Shown: positions 34,083 through 43,627, counted from the stretch's first letter. The stretch is 64,000 nt of DNA from Bacteroidales bacterium (GCA_016292015.1 JAEEZY010000003.1:16073-80072); one strand, 5' to 3'. The notes: generated from the sequence alone by a model not told the origin. Numbers and translations are program-made.

Positions 34083-37000
34083 TTATTTGACATGAAGGGT
34101 GCGGCCTTCGCTGTTGGCACGAAACTCGGGTGCATAGAGGCACTGTATCGTTGAAGGAGGCATCGTGAACGAGCCTGTGTTAGTGACGAAAAGGTCGTAT
34201 TCGACAACATACTTGCCTTTGTCGAGGCGGTCGATATAGAAGTTGTTCGAAGCGTTCTTCACGGCTATGTAGTAGCTGAGTCCTGTGTTCCACTGCCACC
34301 CGCTTGAGGTGGAGACGGGCTCGAGGCAAGCGGGACGGCCGTCTTTGAGCTCTACATACTCGAGGTTGCGGTCGCAGTCGAGAAGTATGCGTATGCGTAC
34401 CCGGTCGCCGACCTTCATGGAGTTGGAGCCTTGCTGGATGGCTTCGAGGGTGCCGTCGGTCTTGACTTTGTAGAAGGTCTTCTGGAGTTTGACGCCCATA
34501 TCGTTGCGCTCGATCTTGTCCATATCGTCGAGGAACTGGTAGTAGGCTGCGCCCCAGGCGATGCCGTCGGTGAGCTTGGTGATGGTGATTGTGTGATTGC
34601 TTGATTGCTTGATTGCCTGACTGCCTGGTTGCTGGTTGTTTTGACGTTTGGAAAGCAGCTTGGAGATTTCGTCGCCATACCACGACTGCGACTGATAGCC
34701 CGTGCCTGCCTGTGCGGGGGCGTCGAGAGGCTGACCTGCAACTGTGACCCGACAAGGAACGGTGTCGAGCTTAACAGAGGTGGCGTTGGCAGAAGATATG
34801 AGGGCGTTGATGGCCTCGACGGTGGAGATGTCTGAGTCCCAACGGGTGGTCTGCTTCTGTTTGAGGAGCCACTGCTGCATCTCCCCTATCGACTCGCGGT
34901 CGTCGGGGGTTATCTCGGAGAAGGCCTGTATGAGGAGTGCCTGAGTCTCGATGGGCCGTTCGTACCACCACCAGCTGGCGGTGTTGTCGCGCCAATACAT
35001 ACCCATCTCGTCGCTGTGGAGCGCGCTCTCCTTGATACGGCGGATGATGTCGAGGGCCTCGGTGCGGTTGCCGCAGCGGTGGAAGACCAGCGCCAGCTGG
35101 GCACGGGTGTGGAGCGACTTGTACTCCTTGTAGTGCTTCAGCGTGTTGCGATAGAAATAGTTGTAGGCTTCCTTATGTTTGGAGTCCTTGATTTTGTAGT
35201 CGTCGGCGGTGTAGAAACTGCGCATGTAGAGATAGTCGATGTTGAGGGCCTCGAAATCGGTGTGCTTGAGATAGCGGCGGTAGAAGTCGTAGGTCTCTTC
35301 GTCAACATAGTGAAGGGCTTTCTTGAGGGCTTGAATGTGTGAATGTGTGAATGTGTTAGTTTGTGACCAGAGAGCGAGTTTTCCGAAGCCTTCGAGCAGG
35401 TATTGTGTGGTGTAGAGACTCGACTGGCGGCCGTCAGGCATCCAGCTCCATCCGCCGTCGGAGCGCTGCTGGTCAAACAGTTTCTTCTCGCACCGTTTGA
35501 GGTCGGACGAGAGTTTGGCCTGGTCGAAATATTCGGCAATGCGGTGCATCTGCTGTGTTTCAGCCTTCCCGTCGCGCAGCCAGGGGGTCTCGTCGAGGAC
35601 GGTCTGCTTGACATCCTCGTTCTTCTCGAGCTGCGACATCAACGGGTTTACGGTGTCTTTGAGCCATTGTTTGAAGACGGTTTCGATGCTGGGGTTGTCT
35701 TTGACTATACTGAAGGCGAGGCTGTTGGTGTAGAGGCGGTTGAAGAGGAATATGTTTGAGGGGTTGTCGAGGTCCTGAACATAAGGAAGAGCCTGTACGG
35801 CATACCATATCGGGTTGGAGGTGAACTCGACCTTCAAGAGGTGGGGCTGGCGGGATTGCCTGAGTGCTTGATTGCCTGATTGCTTGATTGCCTGAATGCT
35901 TGATTGAGCGAGTGGCAGCTCATAGCTCTTCTCGCCTTTGCCGTTGATGTACATGGCTTGGCTGACGGTCACCATCTGACGGTTGGAAAGCACGGGGATG
36001 CAGTCCTGCTCGCCGTCGCTGAAGTGGGCAGACTTGGCCACGATGCGGTAGTTGGCCAGATAGAGATCGGCTGGCACCGCTATGCGGAAAGAGACGCTCT
36101 CGCTACGTTTGGCGGGTATGGATACGACGGTCTGGTTGGAGGACAGTTTGATTGGTAGGCCGGTGGCGGCGTCGGTGAGCTCGAAGGTTACGGTGACGGT
36201 TTGAGGCTCGGCCGTCATGTTGACCACCTTGGCAAGGAAATCGACGGTGTCGCCCTGACGCAGGAAACGAGGCACATTAGGCTGCACCATCAGCTCCTTC
36301 TGTGTTATGAGCGACTTGGAGAGCGAGCCGGTCATCATGTCCTTGGTGTGAGCCACACCCCGTATGCTCCACTCGGTGAGCAGCTCGGGCACGGTGAAGG
36401 AGCAGGTCAGTGTGCCGTTGTCGTCGGTACGCAAGGCAGGTTTGAAGAAAGCCAAGGTGTTGAGGTTTGTACGTACAGTTTCTTCCTCTTGGGGCTCATC
36501 CTCGCCGGCTGACAGGACGGCTTCCTCCACCTCTTCGCTGGAGATTCGTTGGCCAGATTCGGCGGTGCCCATCACACTAACTTCAGTTATAACCGTCTCC
36601 ATCTCTTCGTACTGGACATAGCTGTCTTTCTCCATAACCGCCTCTTCCACCTCGACCATCCCTTCTTCGCCTCGAGCCCTTGCCGACTGGACATGAGAGT
36701 TCTTGCGGTAAAACATATTGCGGGAGTTGTAGTAGAACACCCCGTTGATAAAGTGCCAATAATTTATTTTGATATCACCGACGTATTCATATACAGGCTC
36801 GGTCTGATAGTCTTCCATGTAGAAAGACTCTTCGAGGTAGCTAAGCATCGAAGGGTTGTAGTTTCTGCTCCACGGCGAAAGGGAGGCGGTGAGGCTACCG
36901 TAAGTGTTGAGGGCTGCGTCGTACATGGTCATCATCACGTTGGCGTTCAGAGTGCCGACGGCGGCTTCGCGTTTACGGGGAGTCACCTTGACGGTCCAAG

Positions 37001-40000
37001 TCTCGGTGTCGCCGGGGCGTAGTTTGTTGCGGAAACTCTCAATGGTCACATCCAGCTCTTTTTCGACCAGCGGGACATATATGCCCACACTCTTTTTCCA
37101 CACGATGTTCTCCTTCATGGAGAGGAGGTCGATATGCACATCGCCTTTGTAGTCCTCGACAATGGGCAGTTCGATGGTTTTAATGTCGCCATCGAGGCTA
37201 ATCACCTTACGGTCGAGCACACTGCCTGCCTTGGAGAGGAGATAGAGCACCTTGACATCCTTGTAGCGTGAGCCGATACGCAGACGGAAAGTGTCGCCCA
37301 CCGAGAGGGTGCTTTCCTCTTTGGAAATCCACACCAGATCCTGTGTCTGGACGGCTTTGCCGTTGTGGGGCATATAGGTGTAGGTAGCCTTGCTCTCGAC
37401 CTTGTTGCCTTCGCTGTCGGTGGTTGTGGCCGTAACACGATAGGTGCCAGGCTCCATTTTGCCGAGAGCCGCCTCTACCCCACCCTCTTTGGTGAGTTTC
37501 AGGGTCTTGGTGGTTATTTTGCGGTCAACCGGCCATTTGTCGGGATCGATGTCGGCCGGTTCGTAGGCCAACAGGCCAAAACGTTTTTCGAACTCGTTGC
37601 GTGACAACGAGTGTTTGGCATTGCCGTCGAGCAGGGAGTGCGACAGATGGGGTTTGGAGGGTTGTTTGAGTCGCTCAACGGTGAGCGTAACAACGCCATC
37701 GATGGGATTGCCGTCGAGGTTGTTGTATTCCACCTCAATGGTGTCGAATTTCGACACCTCGCCGCCTTGCGAGAGAAGGATATAGCTGTTCTCGTAACCG
37801 ACACGCAGCGAGTAGCTCTGCGAGTGGGTCTCGCCGTTGAGGTCGGTCACGTCGGCCGAGACGGTATAGACAAAGCATGGTTTGGTGGAGAGCTCGACGG
37901 ACGAGTCGGGCATTGGTGTGAAGCGTATGTCGAACTTGCCGTCGGCGTCGGTGGCTGTCTCACCATAGGCCACCACGGTCGCTTTGGGGGCAGGAGTGAA
38001 CCACCAACGCCAAGGACGATACATCTCTCGGCGTGTGACGGTATAGGTAACGTAGGCCCCGTCGATGGACACTTGCGAATAGGAAGCCGCCAGGCCCGAC
38101 ACCGTGAGTTCTTTGCCGAATGTGTGACGATTGTTGTCTCCATACATCTTCACGGTGAACTTGGGCTGCTTGTATTCTTCGACATTCACATAATCGATGT
38201 CGTAGCGGCTCTTGTCGCCTTCTTTAAAAGTGGTGTAAATCTTGAATCTTCCAGGCAGGGCATCGGAGGGCACCTTCAACTCACCGTGGCAGACACCGAA
38301 TTCGTCGGTGGTGAGTCGGACCGAGTCAACCACCTTATCGTTCACATCCTTCAAAGTCACAAACAGTTCCATCCCACTGCACACACGCTCGGTGGTGTGA
38401 GCGTCGCCGTTATGCACCACGTATGCGAAACTGACCGTCTCGCCGAGTTTGTAAACCGGACGGTCCATCTGGCAGTAGAGCTTGACTTTTTCGTAAAGCT
38501 CTCTCTTATTGTATCTGTTGGCTTCATAATGAATAGTGGTACCATTATATTCGGTCACCACGTACAGATCACGACTTTCAGGAACGGGGTTGTCGTCAAA
38601 CTCGAAGTAACCTGTCGCATCGGTCACAGCGGTGAAACCGGTGGCGACGTATTTGCTTTTCTTGTAGTCGTAGCACTTAAGGATCATTCTCTGACCAGCC
38701 ACGGGAGCACCGCTGCTGCGCAAGATGACATAGCCACGCAAGGCGTTGTTGGGCAGGGCCGTAACAATGCGGGCATCGCAGCATGTGAACTCGCCATACG
38801 ACAGACCATTGGCCTTGAAGTCCTGGGAAGTGGAAACCAACAGGTCGTACTCGCCAGCGGGCATCGAAGGTAGATATACATAATTGGTCTGCTCCTGATA
38901 GTCGTCGCGATGCTCCAATGCTATCGACCACTCTTTCAAGACTTTCTGTTTAGCCATGTGCTTCACGACATCGTTAAGAGCATATATTCCTCGGTGATCG
39001 CACTTTTTGATGATGCGGAAATAGAGCGTGTCGGTGTTGCGGCTGGTGGCTTTGGCCAGCATATCATGGTCGTTCATCTCATCGTGTACCATCTTCACCG
39101 AGCATCTGGGGTGCCTTATTTCGTTGATAAGGTTGGCGCACTCCTTGCCGCCCTTGCTTTCTGGGAAAAGGGCTATGGCTTTGTTGCACATGGCCACCGC
39201 TTCGACAAATCTCTTCTTTCTCGACAACAGGCTCGCTGCCCTGTAGTAGAACATCGTCAAAATGTCGCATTCGGTGCCTTTATACTTGTCGGCATAGTGC
39301 TCATAGTCCTTTTCGGTTGGGGATGGCACATTGGGCGCATCAGCCAGCAAGTCGAGTTTCCTGTAGTCGAGCCAGATTCGCAGGCAGTCGCTGTCGTCTT
39401 TGTGGAAATCGATGCGTTTGTCAAGCAATTGCATTTTTTCAGCATAATCCGAAGTGCCATCAACGGCCAGGTTCATCACCACGTCATAGAGTGTGGGGGT
39501 GACAAGTATGCCGCTGCTGTAGTTGTCGTCACAGAACATCTTGACATCCTGCACATTTGTGCTCTTAAGCACCTGCTCTTCTTTCAACGCTTCAGAGATA
39601 TGTTTCTTAATTTCCCTGTCAAATCGTTCATCAGGCCAAAGCTTGTAGTCAAGTCCCGCCTCGTCGGTATCGCTGTTTCGGGCAATCAGCCAACGGTGAG
39701 ATGCCCTGTAGTCACTATAGAAATTAGCGAGAAAAGCGTGACAGACAGCTGCATCGACAGCGTCGAGCCTGTCGATTATCAACAGGTAACGGGTCAGAGC
39801 CGAATCGGCCGCATCCTCTTGGTATTGGGATGCTATTCGCGACAGTTCCAATGCACCAATCAAGGTGTTGCGGGAGTCTCCAAGACGTTTCGCCTCGCCA
39901 AAGAGCTGGCTGGCTTTGGTGTAGGCCTTGGTGTAATCCTCGTCGTTGTAGAGCTTTTTAACCTCTTTCCAACCGCTGCCGAAGTCTGTCTGAGCGGCAG

Positions 40001-40052
40001 CCAGCATGGTTGACAGTACGAATAATACCGTAAAAAATACCTTGCGAAACAT
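34083..40052 (-). CDS. Alpha-2-macroglobulin-like exported protein without thioester motif
   Basis: A 1989-residue envelope protein. Signal peptide (1-20, MLAAA-Q), an N-terminal helical part (25-310), a run of MG-type beta domains (about 320-1250) with YCQMDRPVYKLGETVSFAYV as the MG2-like domain, a variable Glu-rich insert (about 1110-1185), then the A2M core (ALRTDDNGTLTCSFTVPELLTEWSIRGVAHTKD) and a toroid domain of helices (RSDGGWSWMPDGRQS). Where I expect the thioester CxEQ, the chain reads LPYVQDLDNPSNIFLFNRLY, so the Cys and Gln are absent. Three repeat-derived insertions occur at about 1380-1400, 1559-1573 and 1805-1822. Such proteins are thought to trap proteases or act in surface defence. 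The function here is open. Confidence 0.88.
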   Translation of the reverse strand: MFRKVFFTVLFVLSTMLAAAQTDFGSGWKEVKKLYNDEDYTKAYTKASQLFGEAKRLGDSRNTLIGALELSRIASQYQEDAADSALTRYLLIIDRLDAVDAAVCHAFLANFYSDYRASHRWLIARNSDTDEAGLDYKLWPDERFDREIKKHISEALKEEQVLKSTNVQDVKMFCDDNYSSGILVTPTLYDVVMNLAVDGTSDYAEKMQLLDKRIDFHKDDSDCLRIWLDYRKLDLLADAPNVPSPTEKDYEHYADKYKGTECDILTMFYYRAASLLSRKKRFVEAVAMCNKAIALFPESKGGKECANLINEIRHPRCSVKMVHDEMNDHDMLAKATSRNTDTLYFRIIKKCDHRGIYALNDVVKHMAKQKVLKEWSIALEHRDDYQEQTNYVYLPSMPAGEYDLLVSTSQDFKANGLSYGEFTCCDARIVTALPNNALRGYVILRSSGAPVAGQRMILKCYDYKKSKYVATGFTAVTDATGYFEFDDNPVPESRDLYVVTEYNGTTIHYEANRYNKRELYEKVKLYCQMDRPVYKLGETVSFAYVVHNGDAHTTERVCSGMELFVTLKDVNDKVVDSVRLTTDEFGVCHGELKVPSDALPGRFKIYTTFKEGDKSRYDIDYVNVEEYKQPKFTVKMYGDNNRHTFGKELTVSGLAASYSQVSIDGAYVTYTVTRREMYRPWRWWFTPAPKATVVAYGETATDADGKFDIRFTPMPDSSVELSTKPCFVYTVSADVTDLNGETHSQSYSLRVGYENSYILLSQGGEVSKFDTIEVEYNNLDGNPIDGVVTLTVERLKQPSKPHLSHSLLDGNAKHSLSRNEFEKRFGLLAYEPADIDPDKWPVDRKITTKTLKLTKEGGVEAALGKMEPGTYRVTATTTDSEGNKVESKATYTYMPHNGKAVQTQDLVWISKEESTLSVGDTFRLRIGSRYKDVKVLYLLSKAGSVLDRKVISLDGDIKTIELPIVEDYKGDVHIDLLSMKENIVWKKSVGIYVPLVEKELDVTIESFRNKLRPGDTETWTVKVTPRKREAAVGTLNANVMMTMYDAALNTYGSLTASLSPWSRNYNPSMLSYLEESFYMEDYQTEPVYEYVGDIKINYWHFINGVFYYNSRNMFYRKNSHVQSARARGEEGMVEVEEAVMEKDSYVQYEEMETVITEVSVMGTAESGQRISSEEVEEAVLSAGEDEPQEEETVRTNLNTLAFFKPALRTDDNGTLTCSFTVPELLTEWSIRGVAHTKDMMTGSLSKSLITQKELMVQPNVPRFLRQGDTVDFLAKVVNMTAEPQTVTVTFELTDAATGLPIKLSSNQTVVSIPAKRSESVSFRIAVPADLYLANYRIVAKSAHFSDGEQDCIPVLSNRQMVTVSQAMYINGKGEKSYELPLAQSSIQAIKQSGNQALRQSRQPHLLKVEFTSNPIWYAVQALPYVQDLDNPSNIFLFNRLYTNSLAFSIVKDNPSIETVFKQWLKDTVNPLMSQLEKNEDVKQTVLDETPWLRDGKAETQQMHRIAEYFDQAKLSSDLKRCEKKLFDQQRSDGGWSWMPDGRQSSLYTTQYLLEGFGKLALWSQTNTFTHSHIQALKKALHYVDEETYDFYRRYLKHTDFEALNIDYLYMRSFYTADDYKIKDSKHKEAYNYFYRNTLKHYKEYKSLHTRAQLALVFHRCGNRTEALDIIRRIKESALHSDEMGMYWRDNTASWWWYERPIETQALLIQAFSEITPDDRESIGEMQQWLLKQKQTTRWDSDISTVEAINALISSANATSVKLDTVPCRVTVAGQPLDAPAQAGTGYQSQSWYGDEISKLLSKRQNNQQPGSQAIKQSSNHTITITKLTDGIAWGAAYYQFLDDMDKIERNDMGVKLQKTFYKVKTDGTLEAIQQGSNSMKVGDRVRIRILLDCDRNLEYVELKDGRPACLEPVSTSSGWQWNTGLSYYIAVKNASNNFYIDRLDKGKYVVEYDLFVTNTGSFTMPPSTIQCLYAPEFRANSEGRTLHVK
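34585..34637 (-). repeat. 8-bp repeat inside macroglobulin gene, copy 3
   Basis: Plus-strand units GTGATTGC, TTGATTGC, TTGATTGC, CTGACTGC. On the coding strand they read as CAATCAAG-type units and give QQPGSQAIKQSSNHTIT. In frame and stop-free. Confidence 0.85.
35331..35374 (-). repeat. 8-bp GAATGTGT repeat inside macroglobulin gene, copy 2
   Basis: Three GAATGTGT units next to GTTAGTTTGTGACCAGAGAGC-like sequence shared with the intergenic DNA at 1001-1019. Encodes WSQTNTFTHSHIQAL. In frame. Confidence 0.8.
35852..35912 (-). repeat. 8-bp repeat inside macroglobulin gene, copy 1
   Basis: Seven units of TGATTGCY-type on the plus strand, so CAATCA-type on the coding strand, encoding QSSIQAIKQSGNQALRQSRQ about 30 residues before the lost thioester site. 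Confidence 0.9.
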
Positions 40053-40054
40053 GA

Positions 40055-40370
40055 TTGGGATATGTTGATATGTTGATATGTTGATGGGTTTAAAAGGTTT
40101 TAAAGGGTTTAAGGGTTTGAAAGCTCTCTAATCACTAATCACTAATCACTAAAAAGGTTAAAAAGGTTCGCTTCGCTTAAAAAGGTTAAGAGCTTAAAAG
40201 GTTACTGACCGCTACCTGCTACCCGCTGACTGCTAACCGCTATATAAATTTTCGCATGTTTTCTCAGTTTTAGCATTCTTTCGCAATCAAAGATTTTTTC
40301 GTGTTTTTCGATGTTTAAAAAGAATTTTCGCATCCCTTCGCAGTTTTAGCATTCTTTCGCAATCTAGCCA
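40055..40370. repeat. Mosaic of at least five repeat families between topB and the macroglobulin gene
   Basis: In order: TATGTTGA units (about 40060-40087), TTTAAAGG units (40088-40125), TAATCAC 7-bp units (40130-40152), AGGTTCGCTTCGCTTAAA (40155-40200), GCTACCC 7-bp units (40207-40243), then 21-bp units with TTTTCGCA and TTTCGCAATC (40245-40370). All are seen elsewhere in the window. No gene fits here. Confidence 0.9.
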
Positions 40371-42485
40371 CTACTCTCCAAACGGCCGCCTCCAGTCGCA
40401 GCCGTTCTTCCACTCCGAGCAGCCGTAGGCAGTCTTGCCTTTTATGATGTGGCCTTTGCCGCACTTGGGACACACGTCGCCCTCCTTGACGGACTCTTCC
40501 TTCTTCTTTCTGGTGCGTTTCTTCGGCGTTTTCTCCCCACTACCAGCTACCTGCTGCCCACTACCCGCTACCCGCTTTTTTGGGGCTCTTTCCCCCTCGC
40601 CTTGAGGAGAGGGGGCCAGGGGGTGAGGCTTCGCTGCCGACACCCTTCGGTTGCTGGTATCGGTTATCACCTGCTGCACAATCTGATAGACCATCGCCTT
40701 GAGCTCTTCGAGGAACTGGGAGGCCTCGTATTTATGAGCCTCGATGTCGCGGAGTTTCTTCTCCCACTGGCCCGTGAGCTCCGCGCTCTTGAGCAGCTCC
40801 TCATGTATGATGCCTATCAGGTCGATGCCCGTAGGTGTGGCAACGAGCGATTTGCGTTCCTTGCGGATATATTCCCGCTTGAAGAGCGTCTCTATGATGG
40901 CGGCACGCGTCGAAGGTCGCCCTATGCCGTTCTCTTTCAGCGCGTCGCGCAGCTCGTCGTTCTCCACCGTGCGGCCAGCCGTCTCCATAGCCCTCAGCAG
41001 GGTCGCCTCGGTATATGGCTTGGGCGGTGTGGTCCACCTCTCGGCGAGGGTGGGCTCATGTGGGCCCCTCTCCCCTTTCTGGAAATCGGGCAGGACCACA
41101 GTCTTGTCCGACTCGTCCGACTGGTCTGACGAGTCAGACTTCCCACCGAACACCGCTCGCCAGCCCTCCTCCAATATCTGCTTGCCCGAGGTCTTGAACT
41201 TGAGCTTCTCCACCTTGCCCGTCACAGTGGTGGTGGCGAACTTGCAGTCGGGATAGAATACAGCGATAAACCTGCGTGCAACAAGGTCATACACCCGCTT
41301 CTCGTCGTAGGTCAGGTCGCCGTTCGAGGGGTTGACGCCCGTCGGGATGATGGCGTGGTGGTCCGTCACCTTCGAGCTGTCGAACACCCTCTTGCTCCTC
41401 GGCAGCTTCTTGCCCATAAGAGGCTGTATGAGTGCCGCGTAGGGCACCAAGCCCTGCAGTATCTGCGGACATTTGGGATAGATGTCGTCGCTCAGGTAGG
41501 TGGTATCTACACGTGGGTAGGTGGTGAGCTTCTTCTCATAGAGCGACTGTATGTGTTTCAGCGTGTTCTCGGCCGAGAAGGAGAATTTCTTGTTGCACTC
41601 CACCTGGAGGCTCGTGAGGTCGAACAACCGCGGCGGCGCCTCCTTGCCCTCTTTCCTGGTGACGGAGGTCACCTCGAACTCCTTGTCCCTGATTGAGTCG
41701 AGGGCCGCCTGCCCCTCCTCCTGGCTCTTGATGCGGCCCGACTTCTTGTCTGACTCGTCGGACTTGTCCGACCCGTCCGACTCTTCTGCCGACTGCAGGT
41801 TGAAGAGGGTGTTGCGATATATGGTCGAGAGCACCCAGTACTGCTCAGGTTTGAAGTTGTCGATCTCCAGCTGGCGTTTCACAATGAGCGCCAGCGTGGG
41901 CGTCTGCACACGGCCGATGGAGAGCACCTGCCCCCCGATCTGGCGGTATTTGAGGGTGTAGAGACGGGTGGCGTTCATGCCCAGCAGCCAGTCGCCTATA
42001 GCCCTGCACAAGCCAGCCTCGTAGAGCGACTGATAGTCGTCCTGCGGCTTGAGCTTAGAGAAACCCTCCTTGATGGCCTCCTCGGTGAGGGAGGAGATCC
42101 AGAGCCGCTCGACGGGACATTTGACCTGTGCCTTCTGCATGACCCAGCGCTGTATGAGCTCACCCTCCTGCCCGGCATCACCGCAGTTGACGATGCGCTC
42201 GGCGTTCTGCATAAGACGCTTGATGGTCTCAAACTGTTTCATGTAGCCGGCGTTCTCTATCAGCTTGATGCCGAACCGCTGAGGTATCATCGGCAATACG
42301 CCAAAAGACCACGGACCCCAGGCGTCGCAGTAGTCCTTCGGCTCCTTCAGCGTACAGAGGTGGCCGAAGGTCCAGGTCACCTGGTAGCCGTTGCCCTCCA
42401 TATATCCGTCGTGGGCCGTCGTCGCACCCAGAATCTTGGCTATATCACGCCCCACACTCGGTTTCTCTGCTATGCAAACTATCAT
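40371..42485 (-). CDS. topB: DNA topoisomerase III (with several repeat-derived insertions)
   Basis: Type IA topoisomerase that cuts and rejoins single strands and resolves recombination intermediates. 704 residues. N-terminal Toprim (VCIAEKPSVGRDIA, then NCGDAGQEGELI), catalytic Tyr near 322 in TTYPRVDTTYLS, core GIGRPSTRAAIIETL, and a C-terminal zinc ribbon (CPKCGKGHIIKGKTAYGCSE). Four repeat-type insertions are in frame: SDGSDKSDESDKKS (about 234-246), SDSSDQSDESDK (448-460), PHPLAPSPQGEGE (618-632) and VAGSGQQVAGSGEK (636-649). The conserved core is intact, so activity is likely. Plasmid-type topB genes are common in Bacteroidota, but no mobile genes are nearby. Confidence 0.96.
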   Translation of the reverse strand: MIVCIAEKPSVGRDIAKILGATTAHDGYMEGNGYQVTWTFGHLCTLKEPKDYCDAWGPWSFGVLPMIPQRFGIKLIENAGYMKQFETIKRLMQNAERIVNCGDAGQEGELIQRWVMQKAQVKCPVERLWISSLTEEAIKEGFSKLKPQDDYQSLYEAGLCRAIGDWLLGMNATRLYTLKYRQIGGQVLSIGRVQTPTLALIVKRQLEIDNFKPEQYWVLSTIYRNTLFNLQSAEESDGSDKSDESDKKSGRIKSQEEGQAALDSIRDKEFEVTSVTRKEGKEAPPRLFDLTSLQVECNKKFSFSAENTLKHIQSLYEKKLTTYPRVDTTYLSDDIYPKCPQILQGLVPYAALIQPLMGKKLPRSKRVFDSSKVTDHHAIIPTGVNPSNGDLTYDEKRVYDLVARRFIAVFYPDCKFATTTVTGKVEKLKFKTSGKQILEEGWRAVFGGKSDSSDQSDESDKTVVLPDFQKGERGPHEPTLAERWTTPPKPYTEATLLRAMETAGRTVENDELRDALKENGIGRPSTRAAIIETLFKREYIRKERKSLVATPTGIDLIGIIHEELLKSAELTGQWEKKLRDIEAHKYEASQFLEELKAMVYQIVQQVITDTSNRRVSAAKPHPLAPSPQGEGERAPKKRVAGSGQQVAGSGEKTPKKRTRKKKEESVKEGDVCPKCGKGHIIKGKTAYGCSEWKNGCDWRRPFGE
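40537..40632 (-). repeat. GCTACCC 7-bp units and a GC-rich palindromic-type element inside topB
   Basis: 7-bp units (GCTACCT, GCTGCCC, ACTACCC, GCTACCC) lie at about 40540-40577. They abut an element at 40588-40632 whose coding strand reads AAGCCTCACCCCCTGGCCCC and on to a GGGGGA end. The second element matches the one at 54456-54496. Confidence 0.85.
41104..41140 (-). repeat. 9-bp GTCCGACTC repeat inside topB, copy A
   Basis: Units GTCCGACTC, GTCCGACTG, GTCTGACGA, GTCAGACTT, encoding Ser-Asp-x triplets. The 9-bp period keeps frame. Confidence 0.85.
41746..41783 (-). repeat. 9-bp GTCCGACTC repeat inside topB, copy B
   Basis: Units GTCTGACTC, GTCGGACTT, GTCCGACCC, GTCCGACTC, encoding Ser-Asp-x triplets 600 bp from copy A in the same gene. 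Confidence 0.85.
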
Positions 42486-42598
42486 TTAGTGAATTGTGAA
42501 AATGTGAATTGACAATAGTGAACTGTGACCTGCGAACTGTGAACTGAAACTGGCTGCTTGTTGCTAAAAACTTTAAACTTGAAACTAAAAACTTAAAA

Positions 42599-43435
42599 CT
42601 AAAAAACAAACACCACGCTCGCCCAGGTGTCTTTCGTGCGTTGCGATTCAAGGCGTAGGCCCAGTTGTTCGCCTTTGGCTTGCAGCATCTGGATGTCGCT
42701 TTCATAGAAGCCGCTCATCACCAGGCGTCCGCCGGGTTTGAGTGTGCGGACGTAGGCTGGCATATCGTTCAGCAGTATGTTGCGGTTGATGTTGGCCAGA
42801 ATCACGTCAAAGCGCCTCTCGTCGCCCAGAGTCGTGGCATCGCCAAGCCGGCACACTATCTCGCCACAGCCGTTCCGCTCAACGTTCTCCCGCGCGTTCC
42901 TCCAAGCCCACTCGTCCACATCGACCGCCTCCACATATCCCGCCCCCCGCTTCTTCGCCAATATTGCCAGCACCGCCGTCCCGCAACCCATATCGAGCAC
43001 ACTCCTGCCCGCCAAGTCCATGTCCCTCAACCACGTCATCATCATGTAGGTCGTAGCGTGGTGCGCCGTGCCGAACGACATCTTCGGCTCAATCTCAATC
43101 TCGTATTCCACGTCGTCGCGGTGGTCGTGAAACGGCGCCCGCACCCAGCAGAAGCCGTCGACCAGCACCGCCTCGTGCCCCCTCTCCCACTCCGCGTTCC
43201 AGTCCCTGTCCTCCAGCTCCTCCACAGAATATTCCACCACGCAGCCCTCGCAGTTCTCCTCGATGGCCGCCCTCAGCGCCCCCTCGTCATATTTCTCCGT
43301 CGGCACGTATGCATCCAAACCTTTCTCCGTATTCTCAAAACTGTCATACTCACCCTCGTCGCCCAACGCATAAACCAGCAAGTCGCGGAAAGGCTCAATC
43401 CGCGAGAGTTTGATTCTCACTACATTGTATTTCAT
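42599..43435 (-). CDS. prmA: Ribosomal protein L11 methyltransferase
   Basis: SAM-dependent trimethylation of ribosomal protein L11. 278 residues. N-terminal substrate-binding domain (DWNAEWERGHEAVLVDGFCWVRAPFH), then a class I methyltransferase: MSFGTAHHATT, motif I VLDMGCGTAVLAI, acidic DVDEWAW, and the NxxxNxL-type motif ANINRNILLNDMP. Start ATG at 43435. The gap to topB (42486-42598) is filled with GTGAAYT-type and AAACTT-type repeats. Confidence 0.95.
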   Translation of the reverse strand: MKYNVVRIKLSRIEPFRDLLVYALGDEGEYDSFENTEKGLDAYVPTEKYDEGALRAAIEENCEGCVVEYSVEELEDRDWNAEWERGHEAVLVDGFCWVRAPFHDHRDDVEYEIEIEPKMSFGTAHHATTYMMMTWLRDMDLAGRSVLDMGCGTAVLAILAKKRGAGYVEAVDVDEWAWRNARENVERNGCGEIVCRLGDATTLGDERRFDVILANINRNILLNDMPAYVRTLKPGGRLVMSGFYESDIQMLQAKGEQLGLRLESQRTKDTWASVVFVF

Positions 43436-43499
43436 AACTCTTAAAATAGTTCTATCTCAATAACGCAAACCTCACCCCGTTTATTATGATGAACCGCCC

Positions 43500-43620
43500 T
43501 TTCAAACCCTTAAACCCCTTAATTGACAATAGTGACCAGTGACCAGTGATCAGTGACCAGTGATCAGTGACCAGTGACCTTTCAAAACCTTAAACCCCTT
43601 AAAACCTTTTAAACCCATCA
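43500..43620. repeat. CTTAAACC and 7-bp GTGAYCA repeats
   Basis: CCCTTAAACCCC units at 43503-43525, seven GTGACCA/GTGATCA units at about 43532-43580, then more CCTTAAACCCC units to 43615. Same families as in other gaps. Confidence 0.9.
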
Positions 43621-43627
43621 ACATAAC

